Positions 1 to 7,671 of a DNA stretch of 7,711 nt are shown piece by piece. The stretch is taken from NCBI GenBank assembly GCA_002310175.1, contig DBYG01000061.1, forward strand, positions 1-7,711, given 5' to 3'. The translations under genes were made by a program, and so were the position numbers. The stretch is from Bacteroidales bacterium UBA1192. Lineage in GTDB: Bacteria; Bacteroidota; Bacteroidia; Bacteroidales; Bacteroidaceae. Positions within the stretch are counted from its first letter, which is position 1, and the number at the start of each line of letters is the position of its first letter. The notes under the pieces were generated by a model. That model was not told where the DNA came from. It saw nothing but the letters and a program-made list of their open reading frames with translations, and did not search any database.

Positions 1-1723
1 ATATGGTTTTGCCAACAATCCGGTCTCCACCTCCCAGCAGGTTGGCAAGAGTCTCACTTATTACAACCGCATTCTCCTGCTCATTCTCCCTGCTAAAGAG
101 TTCACCGACAATGGGCTGAACCTCTATCATATCAAGATAGTCCCGGTTAGCTTCAATGTAAATAACGCTGATATCCTGATCGGCAGTCATACTCTCAAAA
201 GTAGTATCAATGGTAATGGCGGAACTACGGTGGTACTGGAAATAGGAGTCAAAGCCATACACCACCTTATCCATCTCGGGTAACTGTTTAAGCTGCTGCT
301 TTACAGCATCTACCTCGGTTTCATTAAGCCCGAATTGATATATGGAACCTATGTTGTGCTTTACGTATCCCATATCCCTGGAGCCAATCATAAAGTTGAC
401 CTGCCTGTGCATTACAACCGTGCAGAATATGGCGCACAGGCTTATGGCCAGCTGGAATCCTATGCTCATCTTATAGCCGGCTGTAGTACTGCCGCTGCCC
501 AATGAACGGCCCAGATACCGGGAGAGCTGTCTTTTGCTTACTACCGATGTTATAACCGATGCTATCAGGACCGATATGACACCAATAATCAATGCATAGA
601 GAACGTATCCGCCCATAAAGAAACCAAAAGGTTTGTCTATTGTGCTGAACTGTGTAAAGTAGGGCAATGACAATAAGCATATTATGGCTCCGGTTACGAT
701 TGCGGCTATCAGCACCACCCATATCTCCACTATGAACATCCTGAGTATCTGCATAGGAGTGGCTCCGTTTGCATATCTGAGAGAAATCTCACGCATCCTG
801 ATGCCGATACGGGTTACCAGCATTGTGAAATAGTTGGTGAGCGAGCAGATTATCATAACCACTCCCAGCAGAAGCAGCACAATTATGTATCGGATGTTAA
901 GGTTCATGACCTCAAGCGCCTCCTCCTGTCTCAGTTTGGTTATGGGCACCAGTTTATAGTTTTTGGTATCAACCATTGTCCAGGAAAATTCCTCTCCGTC
1001 CACATCTGTACTGCTATAATTGGTAATAAGGGTGTCATTGGCAATCATGTCGGCCAGGGAGCCTGCATTATCCATGCTTACCCGCACAAAGTCAAGTGTA
1101 GTAAGAACGTACCTTGTGTTATATCTGTTAAGATCATAGCCTCTAAGGAAATCATAGTATATTGAAGTAGGTTCCGTTGGGTTGGCTATAACGGATATTA
1201 CGGTCATCTGTCCCTGGTCGGTATAAAGAGTCTTACCCAAGGCATCACCGTCAAAGAGGATGTCAGCGTACTTTTGGGTTATGGCTGCCTCAGAATAGGC
1301 AAGATTAAGGTTAGTCTCCCCTTCCAGCACATTGACATCAAAGAAATCCTGGAAACGTTCATCGATTAAAGTGCCCTTCAGGGTATATTCAGGTTTGCCG
1401 TCACGCATTATCCTATAGTCTTGGGGAATCTCACATCTGGCCCACTCCTCTATCTGCGGATATTTTCCGGCCAGATACTCACCCTCGGGGTATGATGTGT
1501 AAGGAAGATACTCATGGTCGGCAGCATTGGAATTAGTGCCCATGACCAGATATATATCATCGGCATCACGATGGAACACATCAAAACTGTGCTCATACCT
1601 TATCCAGATATAGGTAAGCGAGCAGAAAACCATACCAAGTGCAACGGAGAGAACACCTACTGTTGACTGCAACCTGTACTTGGCCAGATTGCGCAGGGCT
1701 ATTTTAAGATTATGGCGGAACAT
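1..1723 (-). CDS. FtsX/MacB-like ABC transporter permease, 3' end cut off by the window
   Basis: The minus-strand frame is open from an ATG at 1723 to the window edge: 574 full codons, no stop. The protein starts MFRHNLKIALRNLAKYRLQS, the basic amphipathic lead-in common in FtsX-type permeases. A first membrane segment follows (about residues 21-41), then a large extracytoplasmic domain (about 42-272, MacB_PCD-like). Three more hydrophobic segments lie at about 278-303, 329-353 and 368-395. Between the first two of these is the FtsX-type cytoplasmic loop (RMREISLRYANGAT, about 309-322). A fifth segment at about 419-437 and a second extracytoplasmic domain (438 onward) indicate the duplicated Bacteroidota type, usually near 750-800 aa, so the last membrane segments are probably missing. 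Such proteins work with a separate ATPase in peptide or antibiotic export or envelope stress; none is visible here. Family call is firm, substrate unknown. It has its own promoter and lies past a terminator, so it is probably a separate unit from the operon upstream. Confidence 0.9.
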   Translation of the reverse strand, partial: MFRHNLKIALRNLAKYRLQSTVGVLSVALGMVFCSLTYIWIRYEHSFDVFHRDADDIYLVMGTNSNAADHEYLPYTSYPEGEYLAGKYPQIEEWARCEIPQDYRIMRDGKPEYTLKGTLIDERFQDFFDVNVLEGETNLNLAYSEAAITQKYADILFDGDALGKTLYTDQGQMTVISVIANPTEPTSIYYDFLRGYDLNRYNTRYVLTTLDFVRVSMDNAGSLADMIANDTLITNYSSTDVDGEEFSWTMVDTKNYKLVPITKLRQEEALEVMNLNIRYIIVLLLLGVVMIICSLTNYFTMLVTRIGIRMREISLRYANGATPMQILRMFIVEIWVVLIAAIVTGAIICLLSLPYFTQFSTIDKPFGFFMGGYVLYALIIGVISVLIASVITSVVSKRQLSRYLGRSLGSGSTTAGYKMSIGFQLAISLCAIFCTVVMHRQVNFMIGSRDMGYVKHNIGSIYQFGLNETEVDAVKQQLKQLPEMDKVVYGFDSYFQYHRSSAITIDTTFESMTADQDISVIYIEANRDYLDMIEVQPIVGELFSRENEQENAVVISETLANLLGGGDRIVGKTI

Positions 1724-1752
1724 GTAAAATGATTTGTTTATGTTTAACACCC

Positions 1753-1785
1753 CAAAATTATCCCCTCCATTCAGCATTCTCCAAG
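1753..1785 (-). promoter_or_regulatory. Bacteroidota-type promoter for the permease gene
   Basis: On the minus strand, TAATTTTG at 1760-1753 matches the Bacteroidota -7 consensus TAnnTTTG exactly. A CTTG at 1782-1785 (complement) lies 21 nt upstream, as a one-mismatch -33 TTTG element. The -7 box ends 29 nt before the permease ATG, predicting a leader of about 20-25 nt. The leader is A/T-rich with no Shine-Dalgarno sequence, which is usual in this phylum. The consensus is established knowledge; use of this site is inferred. Confidence 0.6.
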
Positions 1786-1814
1786 AAAAAAGGACAGAAT
1801 CGGTGATTCTGCCC
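1786..1814 (-). terminator. Rho-independent terminator of the valS-helicase operon
   Basis: Read on the minus strand, GGGCAGAATC, a 3-nt ACC loop and GATTCTGTCC form a 10-bp stem with a single G-U pair, followed at once by six T (1791-1786). It lies 29 nt past the helicase stop codon. The U-tract exists only on the minus-strand side, so it terminates leftward transcription. Confidence 0.9.
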
Positions 1815-1843
1815 TAAAATCGTCTAATTTTTTGACACTTGAT

Positions 1844-3961
1844 TTAGCGGCGGGATTTCCTGGAGGGTTTGGTGCGGGCGGCTTTGCGGCCGTTGACCTT
1901 TTCCCCACGAGCGGTTTTTTCCTTGCGGGCGGGTTTCTCCTTGCGGGACGATGATTTCTTCCTGGACTTGCCGGTGCCTTCGCTGCGGAAGAACTGGTGC
2001 CAGTCCTCATTTTCAAAATTATTCCAGAAATCATCGTCCTGGGCTATCTGCACCTGAGGAGCACGCTGCGGATTGCGGCGCTCTATCTTTGAACCGCGAT
2101 TCTTTACTGCTGGTTCATCCTGACGTTTTGATGTTTTACGATCAGGTTTCTCCTCACGACGAGACCTTTCCTCCCTACGGGGCTTATCTTCCCTATGAAG
2201 TTTTTCTTCCCTACTGGGCTTCTCCTCCTTTTTAGGTTTACGCTCTCTGGAAGGTATCTCTTCGTAATGCGGTTTACGCTCCGCACGTGGTTTACGCTCA
2301 CGAACCGGTGCGGCATCGGCCTCATCGGCATCCTCAGAGCGGGTCTCGGCCACCTCAACGTGCACCTGACGGCCTTTGTAGTTCACACCGTCCATTTCAT
2401 TCAATATCTCCTCGGTAAACTCCTCGGGACACTCAAAGAATGAGAAGTTCTGCATCAGGTCGATGCGGCCCACATCCACGCGTCCGGCCACATTACGGTT
2501 GAGCATCTCAATTATATGAACCGGCTGAACATGATCCTTCTTACCTATATTTATAAAGAAGCGGGTGTAACCCTTCTGCGCACGGCGGCGGTCTTTCTTC
2601 TTGCGTTTCTCGTTATCAGCATCCTTGCGTGTAACCTCCTCCAGTTCAGGAGCATCCTGATAATAGCGCACAAAACGCCCGAACTCCCGGGTCACGATAC
2701 GTTTGATGATATCGTTCTTATCCATCCAGTCCAGACGGCGGAATATCTCGGGCAGGAACTTCTCAATCTGCTCCTCATTGACCTCAATGCGCTCCAGATC
2801 GTCAATCACCTTGTAGAGCTGCTTCTCGCATATCTGGGTGCCTGTGGGCATCACGCCCTGAACGAAGGTCTTGCCTATAGCCTTCTCAATAAAGCGGATC
2901 TTACCCTTCTCACGCAGATTGACAATGGATATTGATACGCCCTTCTTGCCGGCGCGTCCGGTGCGTCCGCTGCGGTGGGTGTAGTTCTCAATGTCATCGG
3001 GCAGACCGAAATTGATTACGTGGGTCAGATTGTCCACATCAAGTCCGCGGGCGGCCACATCGGTAGCCACCAGCAGCTGCAGCTGGCGCTTGCGGAACTT
3101 GTTCATCGTCAAGTCACGCTGCGCCTGCGAAAGGTCTCCGTGCAGTGAGTCGGCATTATAGCCGTCCTGCATCAGCTTGTCGGCAATCTCCTGCGTCTCC
3201 AGGCGGGTGCGGCAGAAAATGATAGCGTATATGGACGGATAATAGTCAACTATACGCTTAAGAGCCAGGTACTTATCCTTAGCATGAACCATGTAATAGA
3301 CATGCTCCACATTCTCCGCCCCCTCATTGCGCGTACCTATTACTATCTCGCGGGCATTGTTGAGATACTTCTGCGATATGGCCTGAATCTCCTTGCTCAT
3401 GGTGGCTGAGAACATGAGCATCTTGCGCTCCACGGGAACGGATGAGAGTATCTTTTCAAGATCCTCAGAGAATCCCATGTTTAGCATCTCATCGGCCTCA
3501 TCAAGGATCACTGTGCGGATGGTATCCAGCTTGACCACGCCGCGCTCCATCAGGTCAATCAGACGGCCCGGAGTGGCCACAATCACATGTGCGCCGCGCT
3601 TGAAATTGCGTATCTGGTTCTCTATCGATGAACCGCCGTACATAGGGATAACGTGCAGCCCCTCTATGTAATGTGAGAAATCGGCCAGATCACTGGCTAT
3701 CTGTACGCAGAGCTCGCGTGTGGGGCTCAGTATCAGGAACTGGGCATCCTTGCTATCCACATCGGTCTGCTGGATTACCGGGATGCCGTATGCTGCGGTC
3801 TTGCCGGTTCCGGTCTGGGCCAATGCCACTACATCGCCGCTGCCCTCTTCCAGAAGATACGGTATAACCGCCTCCTGAACGGGCATCGGACTCTCAAAAC
3901 CTAACTCTTCAATTGCCTTTAGTATAGGACCTGATACCCCAAGTTCACGGAAACTGCTCAT
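1844..3961 (-). CDS. DEAD-box RNA helicase with DbpA-type RNA-binding domain and long charged tail
   Basis: An ATP-dependent RNA helicase of 705 aa, longer than the minimal two-domain core of about 400. All core motifs are intact: Q motif (F4 to PVQ 27-29), motif I AQTGTGKT (48-55), Ia PTREL (80-84), Ib TPGR (130-133), II DEAD (154-157), III SAT (185-187), IV IFCRT (248-252), V TDVAARGLD (300-308) and VI HRSGRTGRAG (329-338). Residues about 465-538 (GYTRFFINIGKKD onward) resemble the DbpA/CsdA RRM-like domain, PF03880, which binds structured RNA, rRNA in the case of DbpA. Residues 541-705 are a low-complexity tail rich in R, K and E, with degenerate REEKP-like repeats and an aromatic/acidic patch near 641-658. 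The DeaD/CshA/DbpA families act in ribosome assembly, cold adaptation or RNA decay; which applies here cannot be told. The start codon is 9 nt after the upstream stop, without a clear Shine-Dalgarno sequence. Third gene of the operon; a terminator follows. Confidence 0.95.
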   Translation of the reverse strand: MSSFRELGVSGPILKAIEELGFESPMPVQEAVIPYLLEEGSGDVVALAQTGTGKTAAYGIPVIQQTDVDSKDAQFLILSPTRELCVQIASDLADFSHYIEGLHVIPMYGGSSIENQIRNFKRGAHVIVATPGRLIDLMERGVVKLDTIRTVILDEADEMLNMGFSEDLEKILSSVPVERKMLMFSATMSKEIQAISQKYLNNAREIVIGTRNEGAENVEHVYYMVHAKDKYLALKRIVDYYPSIYAIIFCRTRLETQEIADKLMQDGYNADSLHGDLSQAQRDLTMNKFRKRQLQLLVATDVAARGLDVDNLTHVINFGLPDDIENYTHRSGRTGRAGKKGVSISIVNLREKGKIRFIEKAIGKTFVQGVMPTGTQICEKQLYKVIDDLERIEVNEEQIEKFLPEIFRRLDWMDKNDIIKRIVTREFGRFVRYYQDAPELEEVTRKDADNEKRKKKDRRRAQKGYTRFFINIGKKDHVQPVHIIEMLNRNVAGRVDVGRIDLMQNFSFFECPEEFTEEILNEMDGVNYKGRQVHVEVAETRSEDADEADAAPVRERKPRAERKPHYEEIPSRERKPKKEEKPSREEKLHREDKPRREERSRREEKPDRKTSKRQDEPAVKNRGSKIERRNPQRAPQVQIAQDDDFWNNFENEDWHQFFRSEGTGKSRKKSSSRKEKPARKEKTARGEKVNGRKAARTKPSRKSRR

Positions 3962-3970
3962 CTGCCGGAA

Positions 3971-4864
3971 TCAGTTAAGTGTAACACTCTGCTCACCTAT
4001 CATTACGCCATCCACGAACAGATAAGCTGTATATAAACCAGCGCTGAGGTATTCCTCCACATCCCAGTACATGGTTACTTCCTGCTGCTCACCGGTATAT
4101 TCTATATACTTCTTGGCCGAGTACTCAAGGTTAACGTTCTCATAACGGAATGTGTTGCTTGCATCCTTTACGAGAGGATCCCCATCAGGTTTGGTAAGAC
4201 GCATATAGACAATCTTCTCGCCTGTCTGTACAGTTATGTTCTTGACAATAGTGAAATTCACCACGAACTGGGTCACGTTCTTGACCTTATGCTCCTCCTT
4301 ACCGCGTTTATTACGCGGAACAACAGTAATTGCCGCTGCATCAAGCTGTGATGCAAGAGCCACCTTCTCCTCAGCCTTCTCCTTAGCCACAGTCAACTGC
4401 TCCACCACCCGTGTCTGCTCCTGATACTGCCTGCGGACGCGGGTATTCTCCTGAGCCAGCTGCTTGTTGACCTGATCAAGAGAGTCTATCTGAGCCACAT
4501 ACGAGCGCATAACGGCACGCACTGTGGCCAGTTCCTTCTTGAGCCTGGTAATCTCAGCAGCATTGGTAGCCTTGGTTTGACGAAGCTCCTCCAACAGCTG
4601 CTGCGTACGCAGCTTCTCCCTTTCCAGCTGATGTCTCAGCGAATCATTGGACAGATGCACCTGAAGCTCATCATACTGCATGGCGAATCCGGAATACTCA
4701 TTCTCCATCTCCTCCTTTTCTATCTCGAAGAGTTGGGTCATCTCATCTATCTCCCTGTCCTTGTTCCTGACAGATAAAAAAAGCCAGACAACAACTGCAG
4801 CCAGAAGCGCTACCGCAGCCAAGGCCATAACCAAGCCTGTCTTTCCTGATTTATTCTCTTCCAT
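3971..4864 (-). CDS. Single-pass membrane coiled-coil protein of unknown function
   Basis: A 297-aa protein I do not recognise. Residues 1-10 are short and polar. Residues 11-32 form one strongly hydrophobic helix (LVMALAAVALLAAVVVWLFL) with no signal-peptidase or lipobox cysteine site, so it is probably an uncleaved anchor. Residues about 34-172 are charged, rich in E, Q, K, R and L with heptad-like spacing, and contain no proline: a long predicted coiled coil. After a basic linker (PRNKRGKEEHK, 183-193), residues about 194-297 alternate hydrophobic and polar residues, as in a beta-sandwich (VTQFVVNFTIVKN, then VTMYWDVEEYLSAGLYTAYLF). The final domain probably lies in the periplasm, by analogy with N-anchored proteins; topology is not proven. 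The ATG directly follows the valS stop (TAAATG), which suggests translational coupling, and the helicase starts 9 nt later. Database names such as SMC-like or chromosome segregation protein would probably reflect only the coiled coil. No catalytic motif is visible. Confidence 0.85.
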   Translation of the reverse strand: MEENKSGKTGLVMALAAVALLAAVVVWLFLSVRNKDREIDEMTQLFEIEKEEMENEYSGFAMQYDELQVHLSNDSLRHQLEREKLRTQQLLEELRQTKATNAAEITRLKKELATVRAVMRSYVAQIDSLDQVNKQLAQENTRVRRQYQEQTRVVEQLTVAKEKAEEKVALASQLDAAAITVVPRNKRGKEEHKVKNVTQFVVNFTIVKNITVQTGEKIVYMRLTKPDGDPLVKDASNTFRYENVNLEYSAKKYIEYTGEQQEVTMYWDVEEYLSAGLYTAYLFVDGVMIGEQSVTLN

Positions 4865-7549
4865 TTACTTTCTTAGAGCGGCCATGCTCTCCTTTATGGT
4901 TGCTATCTTCTGCGTGGCATCGGCCTGTTTCTTGCGCTCGTTCTCCACGACAGCAGCAGGTGCGTGTGCCACAAAATTCTGATTGGAAAGCTTGGCGTTC
5001 ACACCCTTGAGGAATCCCTCCAGATGCTCCAGCTCAGCCTGCATCTTCTTGAGCTCGGCCTCCACGTCAATGAGTCCGCCCAGACGTACTGCATACTCCT
5101 GGGTTCCAATCATGAACGCGGCGGTACCCTCACTCTTGACAGCCACTACAACAATATCTTCCAGTCCGGCCATCTTGAGAATCACACTGTTCAGGGCGGC
5201 AAGCGGGTTCTGCCCCACTGCCTCGACTGTAAGCGGCTCACGCGGACCTATGTTCTTGCTCTTGCGCACCGAACGAATCTCCGTCACAATCTGCTTGGCC
5301 TGCTCAAACTGGGCGAGCAGAGCGGAATCGGCCTTACCCTTAACCAGGCTTACTATGCTCTGGTTCATGATGCTCTCGCCGTCCTTACGCTCGCGTACCG
5401 CATGCCAGAGTTCCTCTGTGATGAACGGCATGAAGGGATGCAGCAGCATGAGCAGCTGCTCAAACATCTCCAGTGTGGCAGCGTATGTCTTGGAGTCAAT
5501 AGGCTGACCATAGACAGGCTTGATGATCTCAAGGTACCAGCTTGCGAACTCATCCCAGAACAGCTTATAGACAGCCATCAGGGCCTCACTTATGCGATAT
5601 TTTGACATAAGGTCATCCATCCCGGCAGCCGTATCGACCAACTTGTTACGGAACCACTCCACAGCCACCCTGGCGCTCTCAGGCTGCTCAATATCAGCCA
5701 CGCTCCAGGTCTGTGTAAGACGGAAAGCGTTCCATATCTTGTTGTTGAAGTTACGGCCCTGCTCGCAGATAGTCTCATCAAACGGGATATCGTTACCTGC
5801 GGGAGCAGAGAGCATCAGACCCATACGTACACCGTCGGCACCATACTGCTCTATCAGGCCTATCGGATCGGGTGAGTTACCAAGTGACTTGCTCATCTTG
5901 CGGCCCAGCTTGTCACGTACTATACCTGTGAAATATACGTTACGGAAAGGCATATCCTTACGGTACTCATAACCCGACATGATCATACGGGCCACCCAGA
6001 AGAATATGATATCCGGACCGGTAACCAGGTCATTAGTGGGATAGTAGTACTTGATCTCCTCATTATCGGGGTTGTTGATGCCGTCAAACAGGCTGATGGG
6101 CCAGAGCCATGAGCTGAACCATGTATCCAGCACATCCTCATCCTGACGCAGGTCGGCAGCGGTAAGGCTACCGTCACCGCTCTTGGTGCGGGCCAGCTCC
6201 ACAGCCTTCTCTATTGTCTCGGCCACCACGAATCCGCCCTTGGGCATGAAGTAAGCCGGGATGCGGTGTCCCCACCAGAGCTGACGGCTTATGCACCAGT
6301 CCTTGATGTTCTCCAGCCAGTTGCGGTATGTGTTCTTGTACTTGGGCGGGTAGAACTTGAGCTCATCATTCATAACAGGAGGCAGGGCCATATCGGCAAA
6401 ATGCTTCATCTTGAGGAACCACTGCATGGAGAGCTTGGGCTCAATCACGGTATCCGGATTACGCTCGCTGTAACCCACCTTGTTGGTATAATCCTCTATC
6501 TTCTCTAAAAGGCCGGCGGCATCCAGGTCAACGGCAATCTGCTTCTTCACGGCAAAGCGGTCCATACCTATGTACAGGCCGGCCTTCTCGCTCAGAGTAC
6601 CGTTATCGTTGAATATGTCTATAGTCTCAAGGTTATACTTTTCACCCAGCATATAGTCATTGACATCATGAGCGGGAGTCACCTTAAGGCAACCGGTACC
6701 GAACTCAATGTCAACATAATCATCCTCTATTACAGGAATCACGCGGTTTACCAGCGGAACAATCACCTTATGGCCCTTGAGCCAACCGTTCTTGGGATCG
6801 GCCGGGTTGATACACATGGCGGTATCACCCATGATGGTCTCTGGACGTGTGGTGGCCACCACTGCATAGTAGCCCTTAGCATCCTTGTGTACAATCTCTC
6901 CCTCTGTGCCTGTAGGCTTAACGGTCTCCTGGTCGGCCACGTAGTACTTCAGATAGTACAGCTTGCTGTGCTCCTCCTTGTAAACCACCTCCTCATCACT
7001 CAGAGCGGTCTGAGCCTTGGGGTCCCAGTTCACCATACGCACACCACGGTATATGAGACCCTTGTTGTAGAGATCCACAAACACCTTGATAACGCTCTCC
7101 GAGCGCAGGTCATCCATTGTGAATGCGGTACGGTCCCAGTCACAGCTGCAGCCTAAGCGGCGCAACTGCTTGAGGATTATGCCTCCGTGCTCCTCTTTCC
7201 AAGCCCACGCGTGCTTAAGGAACTCATCGCGTGTCAGGTCAGTCTTCTTTATTCCTTCGGCTGCAAGCTTGGCCACGACCTTGGCCTCCGTAGCTATCGA
7301 TGCATGGTCCGTTCCGGGTACCCACAGGGCGTTCTTGCCCATCATGCGGGCACGGCGCACCAGAATATCCTGTATGGTGTTGTTAAGCATGTGACCCATG
7401 TGCAGCACACCGGTCACGTTTGGTGGCGGAATGACTATAGTGTAAGGCTCACGCCCATCAGGCTCCGAGTGAAAAAACTTGCCATCCTCCCAGTACTTGT
7501 ACCACTTTCCCTCCACATCGGCAGGGTTGTATTTGCTTGCTAATTCCAT
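4865..7549 (-). CDS. valS: Valyl-tRNA synthetase (ValRS)
   Basis: Class I aminoacyl-tRNA synthetase that charges tRNA-Val with valine in the cytoplasm, using ATP. It is 894 aa from the ATG at 7549, within the usual bacterial range. The HIGH signature appears as HMGH (50-53) after PPPNVTG, and KMSKS is exact at 551-555. The CP1 editing domain, which hydrolyses Thr-tRNA-Val, lies about 190-345 with TTRPET (233-238) and GTGCLKVTPAHD (284-295). Other class Ia blocks are GTDHASI (79-85), WWGHRIPA (425-432) and DVLDTWFSS (472-480). The anticodon-binding helical domain is about 625-770 (LLHPFMPFITEELWH), and the C-terminal coiled-coil tRNA arm is about 828-894. The frame stays open upstream to a TTG at 7582. 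I prefer the ATG because MELASKYNPADVEGKWYKYW is the typical ValRS beginning, a Shine-Dalgarno sequence precedes it, and the longer form would overlap the promoter. First gene of the operon; no frameshift or missing motif seen. Confidence 0.98.
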   Translation of the reverse strand: MELASKYNPADVEGKWYKYWEDGKFFHSEPDGREPYTIVIPPPNVTGVLHMGHMLNNTIQDILVRRARMMGKNALWVPGTDHASIATEAKVVAKLAAEGIKKTDLTRDEFLKHAWAWKEEHGGIILKQLRRLGCSCDWDRTAFTMDDLRSESVIKVFVDLYNKGLIYRGVRMVNWDPKAQTALSDEEVVYKEEHSKLYYLKYYVADQETVKPTGTEGEIVHKDAKGYYAVVATTRPETIMGDTAMCINPADPKNGWLKGHKVIVPLVNRVIPVIEDDYVDIEFGTGCLKVTPAHDVNDYMLGEKYNLETIDIFNDNGTLSEKAGLYIGMDRFAVKKQIAVDLDAAGLLEKIEDYTNKVGYSERNPDTVIEPKLSMQWFLKMKHFADMALPPVMNDELKFYPPKYKNTYRNWLENIKDWCISRQLWWGHRIPAYFMPKGGFVVAETIEKAVELARTKSGDGSLTAADLRQDEDVLDTWFSSWLWPISLFDGINNPDNEEIKYYYPTNDLVTGPDIIFFWVARMIMSGYEYRKDMPFRNVYFTGIVRDKLGRKMSKSLGNSPDPIGLIEQYGADGVRMGLMLSAPAGNDIPFDETICEQGRNFNNKIWNAFRLTQTWSVADIEQPESARVAVEWFRNKLVDTAAGMDDLMSKYRISEALMAVYKLFWDEFASWYLEIIKPVYGQPIDSKTYAATLEMFEQLLMLLHPFMPFITEELWHAVRERKDGESIMNQSIVSLVKGKADSALLAQFEQAKQIVTEIRSVRKSKNIGPREPLTVEAVGQNPLAALNSVILKMAGLEDIVVVAVKSEGTAAFMIGTQEYAVRLGGLIDVEAELKKMQAELEHLEGFLKGVNAKLSNQNFVAHAPAAVVENERKKQADATQKIATIKESMAALRK

Positions 7550-7556
7550 AAAGAAA

Positions 7557-7563
7557 CACCTCT
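7557..7563 (-). promoter_or_regulatory. Ribosome binding site that fixes the valS start
   Basis: The minus strand reads AGAGGTG, close to the anti-Shine-Dalgarno complement, 7 nt before the ATG at 7549. Such sites are uncommon in Bacteroidota, and none is clear before the other three genes here. It supports the 894-aa start over the upstream in-frame TTG. Confidence 0.7.
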
Positions 7564-7579
7564 TTTTCCAAATTAGCCG

Positions 7580-7587
7580 CAAAGTTA
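7580..7587 (-). promoter_or_regulatory. Likely -7 element of the valS promoter
   Basis: TAACTTTG, followed by C, matches the Bacteroidota -7 consensus TAnnTTTG exactly. It ends 30 nt before the valS ATG, implying a leader of roughly 20-25 nt. No good -33 TTG lies at the expected 19-21 nt spacing; TTG occurs 13 and 30 nt upstream instead. The call rests on the -7 box and its position. Confidence 0.55.
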
Positions 7588-7651
7588 CTCATTTTTCCGC
7601 CAATACAGTCTCTTAATCAAGAACTATTACCAAAATGTTACAATGCTTTGT

Positions 7652-7671
7652 GCCATACTCAAGGGTATGGC
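7652..7671. repeat. Small inverted repeat next to the tandem repeat
   Basis: GCCATAC (7652-7658) and GTATGGC (7665-7671) are perfect complements around a 6-nt loop, TCAAGG. The right arm runs into the first 11-bp tandem unit, so the left arm is in effect an inverted copy of part of that unit. No U-tract follows on either strand, so it is not a standard terminator. It could be a protein-binding site or a hairpin; no function can be assigned. Confidence 0.6.

Noticed and set aside
471..722. Minus-strand open frame of 83 codons
   Set aside because: It sits in another frame inside the permease gene, whose own frame is open throughout and encodes membrane segments.
2516..2935. Plus-strand open frame with hydrophobic stretches
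   Set aside because: Antisense to the helicase. The hydrophobicity follows from the complement of charged codons in the helicase.
4964..5605. Plus-strand open frame of 213 codons opposite valS
   Set aside because: It lies wholly antisense to an intact, motif-verified valS. The product shows no recognisable domain, and a second plus-strand frame (4983-5507) overlaps it, as expected for shadow frames.
6668..7156. Plus-strand open frame of 162 codons opposite the valS editing region
   Set aside because: Antisense to conserved ValRS sequence, with no promoter and no recognisable product.
7550..7582. Longer valS beginning at an in-frame TTG at 7582
   Set aside because: The extra 11 residues (MRLIWKKRCFF) do not fit the ValRS N-terminus. 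They would also overlap the -7 promoter box and lie upstream of the Shine-Dalgarno site.
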